Part shown: positions 22,035 through 32,616 of the stretch, in pieces | Numbering within the stretch: the first letter of the stretch is position 1 | How the letters are laid out: each line of letters begins with the position of its first letter | NCBI RefSeq assembly: GCF_001281045.1 | Contig: NZ_CP012622.1 | Span: forward strand, 186,001-250,000 | Reading direction: 5' to 3' | DNA from: Spiroplasma cantharicola | GTDB lineage: Bacteria; Bacillota_I; Bacilli_A; Mycoplasmatales; Mycoplasmataceae | Length of the DNA stretch: 64,000 nucleotides | Position numbers and translations under genes: made by a program | Notes under the pieces: model-generated | What the model was told of the DNA's origin: nothing | Database searches by the model: none | The model's input: the letters and a program-made list of their open reading frames with translations, nothing else

Positions 22035-23741
22035 TTAAATTTTTGATTTTTTCTTATAGATTAATGAGTTTAAATATATTAATACTGCAGAAAAAGTAAT
22101 TCAACAAATTACAGCAACTGTTATATTAAATCCACCATTTAATTTCATTTCTAAATCTTTATAAAGAGATAAATCTTGATTGCTTATTTTCTCCTCTGAT
22201 TTTTTTGTTCTTCTAATAATTTCTTCAATATCATTTTTTGAATAATATTTTAATGCTTTTGTAGGTTGCATCATAGCTGAAATTGATGAAACATAATCAT
22301 TTACAAAAGGTTTTGTGTTATTACCTCTATAGATATATCATCAGTTATTAAAGAAATTTCCATTAGCAGAAGAATTATTTGATTTGAATTCAGAGTTATA
22401 ATTAATACCATTATTTTTTATACTTAGTATATCATTGTCTGAATTATTGAAATCATTATACATTGAAGCTCTATAACCAGAAAGAATAATTCAATTAATT
22501 ATCATAATTTCAGGATTTTTTTTATAGACTTTAAAAACTTCATTATTTTCTTCACTATTCAATTTTTCATCTTCAAACTTAAATGTATTTTTAATAATCA
22601 AAGGATTCTTTTTAAATATTGAATATGCTAAACCGTTTATTCCGCCAGGTTCACCATCTTTTATAATTGTCAAATAATTGTCATAGATATATTCAACTCA
22701 ATTAAATAAGTCAAATAATTCTGGTAGTTGTGTTTTTAAATGATTTAAAGTAGGTTTAATTTTAATATAAACTTGTTTATCTGATCAAGCTTCTTCAGAA
22801 AGTAATCAATATTGGTTTTCAATACTATTATTATAAGTATCAATTTCTTTTGAACTTTCATAGATTATGTCAATAAGTTTTGCAATTTTATATTGACTTA
22901 GAATTTTTTGATCGCCATTAAAAAGATTTGCTTGACCATTTAAAAAAGCTCTTTTTTCAATATCACCAATATCTTCTTTCTCAAAACTATCATATCTGAA
23001 GTTAATTTCAGTTTCTTCAAAAATATCTTTGTAATCGTCATTATTTTTTAATGAATTATAAAATAAATGACCTAAATGCATATTAATATTGGTATTCATG
23101 TAACTAGTTTCTGAGATTTTATTTATACTTCCATTTAACTGAGTGCTTAAAGCTGCTCCAAAGGGATATATAAAAATTATTAAAGCTAATAGTAAATTAT
23201 TTAAAATACCAATTGCAACACTAAAAGTCATTGAAATAGCTATTATAAAAGGTAGTAATACTATTGGCAAAAAGAAATAAAATGCTAATTGAGTTAGTAG
23301 AATGTCTTTGATAATTACTTGCTCATAACTTGAAATTAAAGTAAATAATAGTCCTAAATTAAAATTAATTAAAACATAAAATATTGATATAAATAAGGCA
23401 AGAGAATATCTATATAGGAAAGATTGTCATATCGGTATTCCAGCTCTCAGTTCAATATTTTGAATTCCATCATCTTTTTGTTTTTTAAAAAAGAAAAAAG
23501 CAATAAGAGTAAGAAAAATGCTAAAACAAAAACCACTACAAATATATGAGACTGCCTTAAATAAAGACAAGTTCATTAGTTGCATTTTAGGATAACTACT
23601 TGAAAGAGATTGCATAATAATAAATAATGAACTAATACAAATAAAAATTAATCCTGTAATAATAATTGATTTATTTCTTAAAGCTAACTTTAAATTTAAA
23701 AAATAAATAATAAATAAACTTTTGGTATTTTTACTTTTCAT
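22035..23741 (-). CDS. ABC-2-type exporter permease with large ectodomain
   Basis: 568 residues. About five hydrophobic segments occupy residues 27-200, then comes a polar domain of roughly 330 residues with no helix of membrane length, then one final membrane segment (about 537-557). A short basic cytoplasmic loop (QKDDGIQNIELRAGIPIW) after the second segment resembles the coupling region of ABC-2 permeases. The start codon overlaps the end of the ATPase gene by 11 bases, so translation is coupled and the two make one transporter. Substrate unknown. The layout is the same as in the unrelated-looking permease at 34836. Confidence 0.82.
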
Positions 23742-24486
23742 TTTTGATATCCTCCTTATACAAGTTTGAAATTAATTCAATATTTACTTTTTTTGGATCA
23801 ATAAATTTTTTATAAATATCAATTATTAATTCCTTTTTATTGTTAAAACTTTTATCATAAACTATTTCTCCATTTTTAATTAAAACCAAATGGTTTGCTA
23901 TTTCTTGAAGTTCTTCGATAATATGACTTGTAATAAGAATAGTAACTCCTAGTTTATTTAATTCTTTAAGAATTGAAATAAACTCTATTTTTGATTCAAC
24001 ATCCAAATTAGCTGTTGGTTCATCCAAAATAATGTATTTTGGTGAACGAACCAAGACACTTGCCATGATTGCCTTTTTCTTTCAACCTGCAGATAGTTCT
24101 TTAATTTTTTTATTTTTAAATTTATCTAAGCCAAGCATTTCATATATATTCTTGATTTTGTTTTCTAATTCTTTTCTTTTAATTCCATTTGCAGCACATA
24201 AAAATAAAATGTATTCATGTAATTTCATATCTAATGGAATATTGTTAGTATCTGGGAAAAAAGCTAATTTTTTTAGATTGTTATTTGAAAATAAATTTTC
24301 ATTATCAATTAAAATATTTCCCTTTTTTAAATGCAATTCTCCAAAAATTGCTTTAATTGTTGTTGTTTTGCCAGCTCCATTGTCACCAACAAAAGCTATA
24401 ATATCTTGGTCATTAATATTAAAACTGACATCTTTTATGCCAGTATTATTTTTAAAGACTCTTGTTAAATTTTTAATTTCTATCAT
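23731..24486 (-). CDS. ABC transporter ATP-binding protein
   Basis: 251-residue ATPase. Walker A GDNGAGKTT is at residues 34-42, the Walker B YIILDEPTANLD lies near residue 150 and the H-loop in ITSHIIEEL. The signature is ELSAGWKKK rather than LSGGQ, with Trp encoded by TGA; this is a tolerated variant in exporter ATPases of this kind. SD TGGAGG lies before the ATG. It drives the permease encoded just downstream. The promoter contains a 17-base poly(A) tract (see that entry), suggesting possible phase-variable expression. Confidence 0.92.
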
Positions 24487-24541
24487 TTGTTTTCCTCCAC
24501 TGCCTTATTATATAGGTATATACTTTTTTTTTTTTTTTTTC
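24487..24541 (-). promoter_or_regulatory. ABC operon promoter with 17-base poly(A) tract
   Basis: On the minus strand, 17 consecutive A (24524-24540 as T on the plus strand) are followed after 11 bases by TATAAT, then a GGAGG ribosome site and the ATG at 24486. The homopolymer covers the expected -35 position, so slippage would alter promoter geometry. Confidence 0.6.
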
Positions 24542-24671
24542 AAATTTTACAATTTTTAACTAAAAAGTGGAAATTATTCCTATTAATTTAATAAAAATCA
24601 TTTTCAAACTTTAAAAATCATTTTTAACAAATTTTACAAAAATGTATTTATATTAAAGCAATATTTTTTGT

Positions 24672-24677
24672 TATAAT
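24672..24677 (+). promoter_or_regulatory. -10 box of tRNA-Ser
   Basis: TATAAT preceded by TTTTGT, 13 bases before the tRNA 5' end. No clear -35 box; a TG-extended -10 is plausible. Confidence 0.55.
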
Positions 24678-24690
24678 TAGAAATGTAAAT

Positions 24691-24781
24691 GGATTGGTAC
24701 TCAAGTTGGTGAAGAGGGCACCCTGCTAAGGTGTTAGGCCGGGCAACTGGCGCGAGAGTTCGAGTCTCTCTCAATCCGCCA
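24691..24781 (+). tRNA. tRNA-Ser (GCT)
   Basis: 91 bases with the CCA end encoded. The acceptor stem pairs GGATTGG with TCAATCC, the D arm is CTC/GAG, and the anticodon stem GCACC/GGTGT holds the loop CTGCTAA with anticodon GCT, reading AGC/AGT serine codons. A long variable arm (GCCGGGCAACTGGC region) is typical of class II tRNA-Ser. The T arm is GAGAG TTCGAGT CTCTC. Followed by its own terminator. Confidence 0.96.
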
Positions 24782-24794
24782 TTTTTTAAAAAAC

Positions 24795-24826
24795 AAAACC
24801 AAGATTTTAAAATCTTGGTTTTTTAT
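24795..24826 (+). terminator. Terminator after tRNA-Ser
   Basis: Perfect inverted repeat AAAACCAAGATTTT / AAAATCTTGGTTTT followed by more T. Confidence 0.88.
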
Positions 24827-24888
24827 TTGAATATAAAAAGTATTACATATAAAATAAGTAATATGAAATATGTTAAGAGGTTTATAAC

Positions 24889-25473
24889 ATGAAAAAAAAT
24901 GATAAAAATAAAGATTTAAGTGAAAATAAACCTAAAAAAGGTTTTCTTAAAAAAATATTTAAAGGAAAAGAAGAACAAAAAAAAGTTCTAAATATTGTTA
25001 AAAATAAAAAAATAAATAATTTGTATTTCTATACTGATGTAAATAATATTTTACTGATTTTAGAAAGAGGTATTAGACTTTTAAAAGATCAAAAACTTAA
25101 AAAAGACGAAGAGTATATTGTATGAACTTATTTGGAAAATGAAAATTCAATCGGATTAGAGTTTGACTCATCAACAAGAGCTCATTTTTGAAAATGAGCA
25201 AGTGAATCAAAAGTAGATATTGAAAAAATTAGTGTTATTGGGGTTGACCCACATAAGTTAGCTAAATTAACTAAAAATGATTGAGCACTTGATGAGGTTA
25301 AAAATATAGTTTATATTTATGAAACAATTCCATTAGAAGTAATTGATTTTATATTAATTAAAGATAAAGCAAATTTAAAAAGAATTCAAACATATGTAGA
25401 AGCAAATGATATTGATATTGATGTTTTCTTTGGTGAAACTGGAAATATTGATAAAAAGAAAGAGAGAAAATAA
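24889..25473 (+). CDS. DarT-like (DUF4433-type) ADP-ribosyltransferase-fold protein, probably inactive
   Basis: 194 residues. After a basic, probably disordered N-terminus (1-43), residues 44-61 (NLYFYTDVNNILLILERG) match the NAD-binding start of DarT-family enzymes, which typically read LYHYTHVDNLxxILExG. An Arg-containing segment FDSSTRAHFWKW (92-103) resembles the next DarT block, and IPLEVIDFILIKD (147-159) resembles the segment after the catalytic Glu. At the position where DarT has AEVLV this protein has NIVYI (Ile140), so the catalytic Glu seems absent. It sits 3 bases upstream of proS and no DarG macrodomain gene is adjacent. The assignment rests on pattern recognition and could be wrong; otherwise treat as hypothetical. 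Confidence 0.45.
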
Positions 25474-25476
25474 TTA

Positions 25477-26901
25477 ATGGCAAATAAAATGGAAAAAATA
25501 ACATTAAGAGATGTAGATTTTAGTCAGTGATATACAGATGTTGTTAAAAATGCTGGACTTATGGAATATGGACCAGTAAAGGGAACTATGATTTTTAAAC
25601 CACATGGTTATGCAATTTGAGAATTAATTCAAAAAATTGCAGATATTGAATTTAAAAAATTAGGAGTTCAAAATGTTTATTTTCCACTTTTAATACCTGA
25701 AAAATTATTTCTTGCTGAAAAAGAACATGTGGAAGGATTTGCACCAGAATTAGCAACTGTTACTAAAGTTGGAGATAAAAATCTGGGAGAAAATTTATTT
25801 ATTAGACCTACAAGTGAAGTATTAGTGGCAGATTTTTTATCTAGAGAAATAAACTCATATAGGGATTTACCAGTAAAATACAATCAATGAGCAAATGTTA
25901 TGAGATGAGAAAAAACAACTAGACCATTTTTGAGAAGTAGTGAGTTTTTATGACAAGAAGGTCATACATTTCATTCTTTAAAAGAAGAAGCAAAACAAAT
26001 GACTTTAGATATTTTAGAAGTTTATAAAAAATTAGCCAATGATGTTCTTTTATTACCTGTAATTTCTGGAAGAAAAACTGAAAAAGAAAAATTTGCTGGG
26101 GCAAAAGAAACTTATACAATTGAATCACTTATGTATGATGGACAATCATTGCAGTCAGGTACTAGTCACTATTTTGAAGATAATTTTGCAAAGGCATTTA
26201 ATATTAAGTTTCAAAATAAAAATCAAAAAGAAGAATATGCTTATTCTTCAAGTTGGGGTATATCAACAAGATTAATTGGTGCAATTATTATGACTCATTC
26301 AGATGATTTTGGGTTAGTTTTACCAAGTAAAGTAGCTCCAATTCAAATATCAATTATTGCAATAAATGATTCACAAGAGGTAATGACAGTTTCAAATGAT
26401 TTGAAAACAAAATTAAACTCAAGTTTTCGTGTTGAATTGGATAAAAGTGATAAGTCTTTTGGTTTTAAAATTTCTGAAGCAGAAATAAAAGGAGTTCCAA
26501 TTAGAATTGAAGTTGGACCTAGGGATTTAAAAGATGGAGTTGTTACTATTTCTAGAAGAGATTTAAGAAATAAAGTACAAATCAAATTAGCAGAAGTTGA
26601 AAATTATATAAATAAAGAAATTTTGGAACATGATAAAAACCTTTACAAAAAGGCTTTAAAAAATAGAACAGATAAAACTTTTAAAGCTAAGACTTTAAAA
26701 GAATATGTATCAATAATTGAAAAAACACCTGGATTTGTTTTAGTACCTTTTTGTGGGGAAATTGAGTGTGAAAATGATGTTAAACAGAAGACATCAACAA
26801 ATTCAAGATGTATTCCAGAAGGTGTTGAACAAACTAAATCAAAATGCTTTAACTGCAATAAAGTATCAAGTTTGATGGTATATTTTGCAAGAGCTTATTA
26901 A
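25477..26901 (+). CDS. proS: Prolyl-tRNA synthetase (archaeal/eukaryotic-type)
   Basis: 474 residues, the short class II ProRS form common in mollicutes. Motif 1 region ENLFIRPTSEVLVA, motif 2 [24 protein letters not shown] and motif 3 WGISTRLIGAIIMTH are all visible, followed by the anticodon-binding domain (APIQISIIAI onward). The C-terminus has the zinc-type cluster CGEIEC...C...CFNC and ends in Tyr, as archaeal-type enzymes do. The bacterial editing insertion is absent, as expected for this type. It follows the DarT-like gene by 3 bases and ends at a terminator. No T-box is seen upstream. Confidence 0.96.
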
Positions 26902-26911
26902 AAATATTTTT

Positions 26912-26945
26912 AAAAAAAACAAATATGAAAGTATTTGTTTTTTTT
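26912..26945 (+). terminator. Terminator after proS
   Basis: AAACAAATA / TATTTGTTT hairpin with a long A-run before it and T-run after it. Confidence 0.85.
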
Positions 26946-27059
26946 AAATTAATTCTAAATAAAAGTTATAATAATTTTGTATTACGATAAAAAAGATAAT
27001 GTTATTAAACTAATATTTTAAAAAAATAGAAGAATGGGTAACTGAAAGGAGGTTTTTGA

Positions 27060-27593
27060 ATGAAATCAAAAACTGGAGATTTAGTTTTTGTTCATGCATA
27101 CAAACACAATGGTAAATTATATAGATCATGAGAAAAAGTTAGTATTTTTGAAGAAACAGAAAATTACATCATATTAATTAATGAAGAAGTATTAATTACT
27201 GAAGTTACTGGGAGAAAATGAAAAACAAATGAACCAGCTATATGATTCTTTTTTAAAGAGGACTGATATAACATTATTTGTATGTTTAAAGAGCGGGGAA
27301 TTAATTATTACTGTAACTTAGCGTCACCTTATATTTTTGAAGAAGGTACAGTAAAATATATCGATTATGATCTAGATTTTAAAGTTTTTAATGATTTTAG
27401 TTACAAAATATTGGACTTAAAGGAATTTAATCGAAATAGAATAACTTGAAATTATTCAAGAGATATTATTGAAAAAGTATGAAAAAGTGTTGATGAAATT
27501 AAAGAAAAAATTAAAACTAAACAAAAACCTTTTGTTCATGAATATGTAAATGATATTTGAAATAAATACTTAGAATTAAAAAATAAGGACTAG
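27060..27593 (+). CDS. ntdP: Nucleoside tri-/diphosphate phosphatase, DUF402 family
   Basis: 177 residues, close in length and motif order to Bacillus YgaC/NtdP, which hydrolyses nucleoside tri- and diphosphates. Shared landmarks are HAYKHNGKLYRSWE (residues 11-24), TEVTGRKWKTNEPAIWFF, NLASPYIFE, VKYIDYDLDFKVF with its metal-binding acidic residues, and the C-terminal KQKPF...YVNDIWNKYLE. The ribosome site AAAGGAGG is the strongest in the window. The stop codon lies inside a terminator hairpin. Six or more Trp codons are TGA. Confidence 0.88.
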
Positions 27594-27611
27594 TTATACT
27601 AGTTTTTTTTA
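27588..27611 (+). terminator. Terminator overlapping the ntdP stop codon
   Basis: ACTAG/CTAGT stem (27589-27593 and 27599-27603) with a TTATA loop and eight T after it. The TAG stop is part of the 5' arm. Confidence 0.7.
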
Positions 27612-27652
27612 GTTACTAATAACAAATTAATTTTTATTAAAAGAATATTGGT

Positions 27653-27658
27653 TATAAT
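27653..27658 (+). promoter_or_regulatory. -10 box of lepA
   Basis: TATAAT in the context ATTGGTTATAATATTTAAA. An almost identical context (ATTGGTATAATATTTAAA) precedes typA at 37604, suggesting a shared promoter form with an upstream TTGG. Confidence 0.5.
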
Positions 27659-27685
27659 ATTTAAAGAAACTATGAGGCGATTAAA

Positions 27686-29488
27686 ATGGATAAATCAAAA
27701 ATTAGAAATTTCAGTATAATCGCTCATATTGATCATGGAAAATCTACTTTAGCTGATAGATTACTTGAACTAACTGGAAGTGTTGAAAAAAGAGATATGC
27801 AAGCACAACTTTTGGATTCAATGGATATTGAAAGAGAACGTGGAATTACAATTAAACTGAACTCAGTTCAATTAAAATATAAAGCAAAAGATGGAGAAGA
27901 ATACATTTTTCATTTAATTGATACACCAGGTCATGTTGACTTTACATATGAGGTTTCAAGAAGTTTAGCTGCTTGTGAGGGTGCTTTGTTAGTAGTAGAT
28001 GCAAGTCAGGGTATTGAAGCTCAGACATTGGCAAACGTTTACTTAGCATTAGACAATGATTTAGAAATAGTACCTATAATTAATAAAGTTGATTTACCTG
28101 CAGCAGAACCTGAAAGAGTTAAAGAAGAAATTGAAAAAGTAATTGGCATTGACTGTTCAAATGCTCCTATGATTAGTGCAAAAACTGGATTGAATGTTGA
28201 AGATGTTTTAGAAGCTATTGTAAAGTATGTTCCTGCACCATTAGATGCAGATGACAATAAGCCATTAAAAGCTTTAATTTTTGACTCTTATTATGATAAA
28301 TATAGAGGTGTAATGGTTTCTGTAAGAATTATGGAAGGAACTGTTAAAGTTGGTGAAACTATTAAAATGATGCAATCACAAGCAACATATGAAGTAACAG
28401 AACTTGGTGTTAAAACTCCTTATGAACTAAAAAAGGATAAACTTGAAGCTGGAGAAGTTGGTTGAATTGCAGCAGCAATTAAAACTGTAAGAGATGTACA
28501 TGTTGGAGATACTATCACTACTAAAGAAAATGGAACAAAAGAAGCTCTTGATGGATATAAAAAATTAAATCCAATGGTTTATTGTGGAATTTATCCAGTC
28601 GATACTGCAAGGTATAAAGATTTAAAAGAAGCATTAGAAAAAATCTCATTAAGTGATGCTAGTTTAGTTTATGAACCAGAAAGCTCTCAATCATTGGGGT
28701 TTGGATTTAGATGTGGGTTTTTAGGTTTATTGCATATGGATGTTATTCAAGAAAGACTTGAAAGAGAATATGACTTAATATTAATTGCTACAGCACCATC
28801 TGTAATATATAAAGTTACTCAAACAAATGAAGAGACAATTGAAATTGATAATCCAGCTTTTCTACCAGATCCTCAAAAAATTAAGTTTATTGAAGAACCT
28901 TTTGTAAAAGTTACAATTATGACTCCTGATCAATATTTGGGAGACTTGATGAGTTTATGTCAAGATAAAAGAGGTATTTATATTGATATTGAATATCTGG
29001 ATGATATGAGAAGAACATTAATTTATGAAATGCCATTAAATGAAATAGTATTTGATTTTTTTAATAAATTAAAATCAATGTCGAAGGGCTATGCTTCATT
29101 TGATTATGAATTAGTTGGCTATAAACAATCTAAGTTAGTAAAAATGGATATTTTATTAAATGGAGATATCGTTGATGCTTTATCAACAATTGTACATAGA
29201 GATTTTGCTCAAGTACGAGGAAGAATCTTGACTGAAAAATTAAAAGAAATAATTCCAAGGCAAAATTTTGAAGTGCCAATTCAAGCTGCAATTGGTGGAA
29301 AAATAATAGCACGTGAAACAATTAAGGCAATGAGAAAAAATGTTTTGGCAAAATGTTATGGTGGAGATATTTCACGTAAGAAAAAATTATTAGAAAAACA
29401 AAAAGAAGGTAAAAAAAGAATGAAAGCTATTGGTTCTGTAGAAGTTCCACAAGAAGCTTTTATTGCTGTACTTAAATTAGATGATTAG
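27686..29488 (+). CDS. lepA: Elongation factor 4
   Basis: 600 residues, standard for LepA, a ribosome-associated GTPase. GTPase motifs are AHIDHGKST (G1, residues ~11-19), RGITIK (G2), DTPGHVDF (G3), NKVDLP (G4) and SAKTGLNV (G5). The family's C-terminal region follows, including [22 protein letters not shown] and the basic end [25 protein letters not shown] gene starts 12 bases after its stop, with its ribosome site right after the stop codon, so the two are probably co-transcribed. Confidence 0.97.
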
Positions 29489-29500
29489 GAGATAAATTTA

Positions 29501-29944
29501 ATGAATTTTTTAATTGAATACTCAACGGAAAATGATATATTTGATCAAGCTTGACAAATTAGAAAAAAAGTTTTCTGTGAAGAACAAAAGTATCCAGAAG
29601 AAGATGAGTATGATAAATATGATTCTACAAGTTTTCATGTTATTGGTTTTGAAAATGACTTAGTAGTTTGTTGTGCAAGAATTTTAGAAAAAGAAGATGG
29701 TTGATATATTGGAAGGATTGCAGTATTAAAACAATTTAGAGGAAAAGGGATAGGTCATAAACTTATTAACTTTTTAGAAGAATTTATTAAAAAAAATTTT
29801 AACGCTACTGAAATTTTCTTAAATGCTCAAGAAACAGTTTTAAATCTATATAGAAAAAATGGCTTTGAAGTTATTTCTGATAAATTTTTAGATGGTGAAA
29901 TATGACATTTTAAAATGAAAAAAAATTTAAAGATAAATAAGTAA
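29501..29944 (+). CDS. GNAT-family N-acetyltransferase
   Basis: 147 residues of the GNAT fold. The N-terminal IRKKVFCEEQKYP segment resembles the ElaA/YjcF-like subgroup. The acetyl-CoA loop is LKQFRGKGIGHKLINFLEE (motif R-x-x-G-x-G, around residues 74-92), and NLYRKNGFEVISDKFL matches the C-terminal block. SD AGGAGA follows the lepA stop directly. The substrate is unknown. No strong terminator follows; a weak A/T-rich inverted repeat lies near 29955-30000. Confidence 0.87.
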
Positions 29945-30065
29945 TTAGATATTAAAAAAGCAGTTATAAAAAAAGACATGTAAAAATTAAAAGCGCTTTT
30001 TTATATAAAAATTATATAATTGTTATCAATAAAATTATATAATTAAACATATAGGCGGTATTTAG

Positions 30066-30980
30066 ATGAAAAAGATAAAAATTTGAAAAATTATAATAAT
30101 GCTGTTAGTTTCTATTTCAATTATTCTAATTTTGCCCTGAATAACTGTAGATATAAATAATAAAATAGTATTTTCTAGTAGTGGATTTAATATAATAAGA
30201 GTAGGTTTATTAGCAACAGGATTAGTTTATGTTGCTATTAGTTTATTTTCAATCTTAGGAAAAAAAAGAGTAGAAAAAATATTTGGAGTATTTGATATTA
30301 TTTTTAGTTTTTGGGTCATTATTATTTTATCTATGCATACATTTCTATATTTTAATATAGAAATTCAATTAAAAATGACTTATTTTATGCCATTATTATC
30401 TCTTTTGATTGTAGATTTAATTATTACAATTGTTGATATATCAATTAACTATGAAAATATTTCATTTAAAAATAGTATTCAAAGAACAAATTCAATTGCA
30501 AATAAAATTAATGATGAAAATTATGCAAATCAAGATTCTCTTAAAGATGTATCAGATTTAAAAAATAAAATTCTTAATATGAAAAGTGGATTAAATAAAT
30601 CATATGAAGAAGCAATTCATGAAATAGAAAGAACAGGAGCTTTAAATGGATTAGATATGTCTTCATTAATAAAAGAGGATGAACAAGAATCTAAAAAAGA
30701 CAAAATAATTCCATTTTCAGTTGAAGAAAATCAACAGATATTAAATGATATTGAAAATTCATTTAAACAACAAGAAAATCAACAATCAGAGTCAAATAAT
30801 AATTTAATAAATGAATGAAAAAAAATAGATGAAGAATTAGAATTACCACTAAGTTTTGATGATCCAATAGCAAATTCTCAAAGTGATAAAAATTATCAAG
30901 ATATTGATTCATCAACTCTTGAAACTAGTGAAATAAGATTTACTTCAAGAAGAACAAATACAGATGAAAATAAACATTAA
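30066..30980 (+). CDS. Hypothetical four-helix membrane protein
   Basis: 304 residues, unrecognised. Four hydrophobic segments lie in residues ~7-130. They are followed by a long, hydrophilic, probably cytoplasmic C-terminal region (about 170 residues) rich in Asn, Gln, Lys and Glu, with helical stretches and no Cys. The tail looks disordered and adaptor-like. AGGCGG precedes the ATG. It is followed after 65 bases by another membrane protein with a charged tail, so the two may form a small set. Confidence 0.72.
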
Positions 30981-31045
30981 AAGAATTTAAACATTTATTT
31001 TGTTTAAAATTTTTTTTATATAGAATTATAGTATTAGGTGAATTT

Positions 31046-31933
31046 ATGAAAAAAGAAAAAGTTTTAAAAAAAGAAAAAACTAAAATTAAGAAAATTAATT
31101 TTAAGAACTTTAAAACAGGTTCAATTTTTTTTATGACTATCTTATTAATATTTAGAATATTAATGGTAATTTTTTGACTATTAGCACCAATAATTGTTGG
31201 TTTTACAATTGGATTCGATGATGGAATACGAAATTTAGTAAAATTTATTGGTATATTTATTTATCCAGATAGAGTATCATCCAATACTACAATTATAATA
31301 AATGTAATAGCACCTCTTTCATGACTATTAACTTTGTTAATACTACTTTTTGCAGATGTTAAACCTTTTTTTAACAAGAAGAAATGAACACAAAGAGCTA
31401 CTTTAGCATTTAATTTAATGTTTTGACCTTTACTATTTATTGGACTTATTTATGGAATATATTTTTTAATTCCAATTCTTCAAATTGGAAATCCAGTAAC
31501 AGACCCAACAGACCCAAATTATGATCCAATATATCAGGCATGAAAATCCTTAAAAGATAGTTATTCTCCATTTAGTAGTTGAATGATTGCTTTACAATGT
31601 ATGTATGGAGTTATTGTAGTATTTGGAATGTTTTCAATTTTTGAGGCACATATGGTTAGAAAAATGAAATTGGATTACACTGACTTTTACATTAAAGACC
31701 AAAACTCAAGAAGTTTAGTTAATCAAGTAATTGAAGGAAAAATTGAGTTTGGAGAGTTTGAACCAGATGAAATTAATAATGAACTTAAAAGAATAAGAAA
31801 AGAAACAATAGAAGAAGAAAAAAGAATGAAATTTGAAAAATTTCAGAAAATGGAAGAAGAATACATAAACAAAAAGAAAGAAAAAAAAGAAAGAAAAAAT
31901 GCAAAAAGAAAGAAAAAGGGTAAAACTGAATAA
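31046..31933 (+). CDS. Hypothetical membrane protein with Lys/Glu-rich tail
   Basis: 295 residues, unrecognised. A very basic N-terminus (1-27) is followed by hydrophobic segments near 28-55, 88-105, 120-145 and 180-197. The loop between the last two segments holds a Pro/Asp/Thr patch (VTDPTDPNYDP). The C-terminal ~75 residues are almost entirely Lys, Glu, Arg and Met and likely form a long charged helix. AGGTG lies before the ATG. Its 3' end overlaps the start of the YgjP-like gene. Confidence 0.72.
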
Positions 31934-32588
31934 AAGCTTAAGTTATAAAGGTCAACAAATTGAGTATTGTTTAACTTTAAAAGACCAGAAATTTATTAGA
32001 CTTAAGTTAGAAGATACAAGCATTAATGTTTCAGCTCCATTTCATGCATATGATTGAGAAATTGAGCAATTAATATATAAAAATATTCAAAAAATTCAAA
32101 AAATAATTGATTATAGAGAAAAAAACCAATTTTTTTTAATTTCAGAAAATGGTTTTGTTAAAATGAATGATCAGAAATATGCAGCAAGATTTTTAGAAAA
32201 AATTGATAGAAAAGAAAAACTTGATTTTAAACTTTATGAAACAAAGGAAGAAACTGTAAAAAGAATGTATAAAAAATTATCTATAAATTACTTTTTCTAT
32301 TTTGAAAGTGTTATCAATAAATATAAGCAAATAATGAATTTAGACTTTAAAAATCTTTCTGTTAAAGTTATGAAAGGCAAATGAGGTGTTTGCTTTCCTG
32401 AAAAATCAAAAATAGTTTTAAATACAAGGTTAATTCACTTTCCAACTGTTGCGTTAGAGTATGTTGTTATTCATGAACTTAGTCATTTAGTGCATAAAAA
32501 TCACTCAAAGGACTTTTGAAGGCATGTTGAGCGATATATGCCAAATTATAAAAAGGTAAGTGAAATACTAAAAGTGAATGTATTATAA
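31899..32588 (+). CDS. YgjP-like metallopeptidase-fold protein
   Basis: 229 residues of the YgjP/DUF45 family. The zinc site EYVVIHELSHLVHKNHSKDFW near residue 188 contains HExxH plus a downstream His and matches the family's H-E-L-x-H-x-x-x-x-N/H-H-S pattern. The KWGVCFPEKSKIVLNTRLIHFP block upstream is also typical. The start is uncertain. ATG 31899 lies inside the Lys-rich tail of the previous gene and is the only in-frame ATG before the conserved region, while CTG 31926, preceded by AAAAGGG, is an alternative. The biochemical role of this family in mollicutes is not established. Confidence 0.85.
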
Positions 32589-32616
32589 AGTATAATAACT
32601 TTATGGAGAAAAACTT

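Noticed and set aside
24032-24559. 175-codon plus-strand ORF
   Set aside because: It lies antisense to the ABC ATPase and its promoter, ends in the poly(T) tract (poly-Phe), and has no domain or ribosome site.
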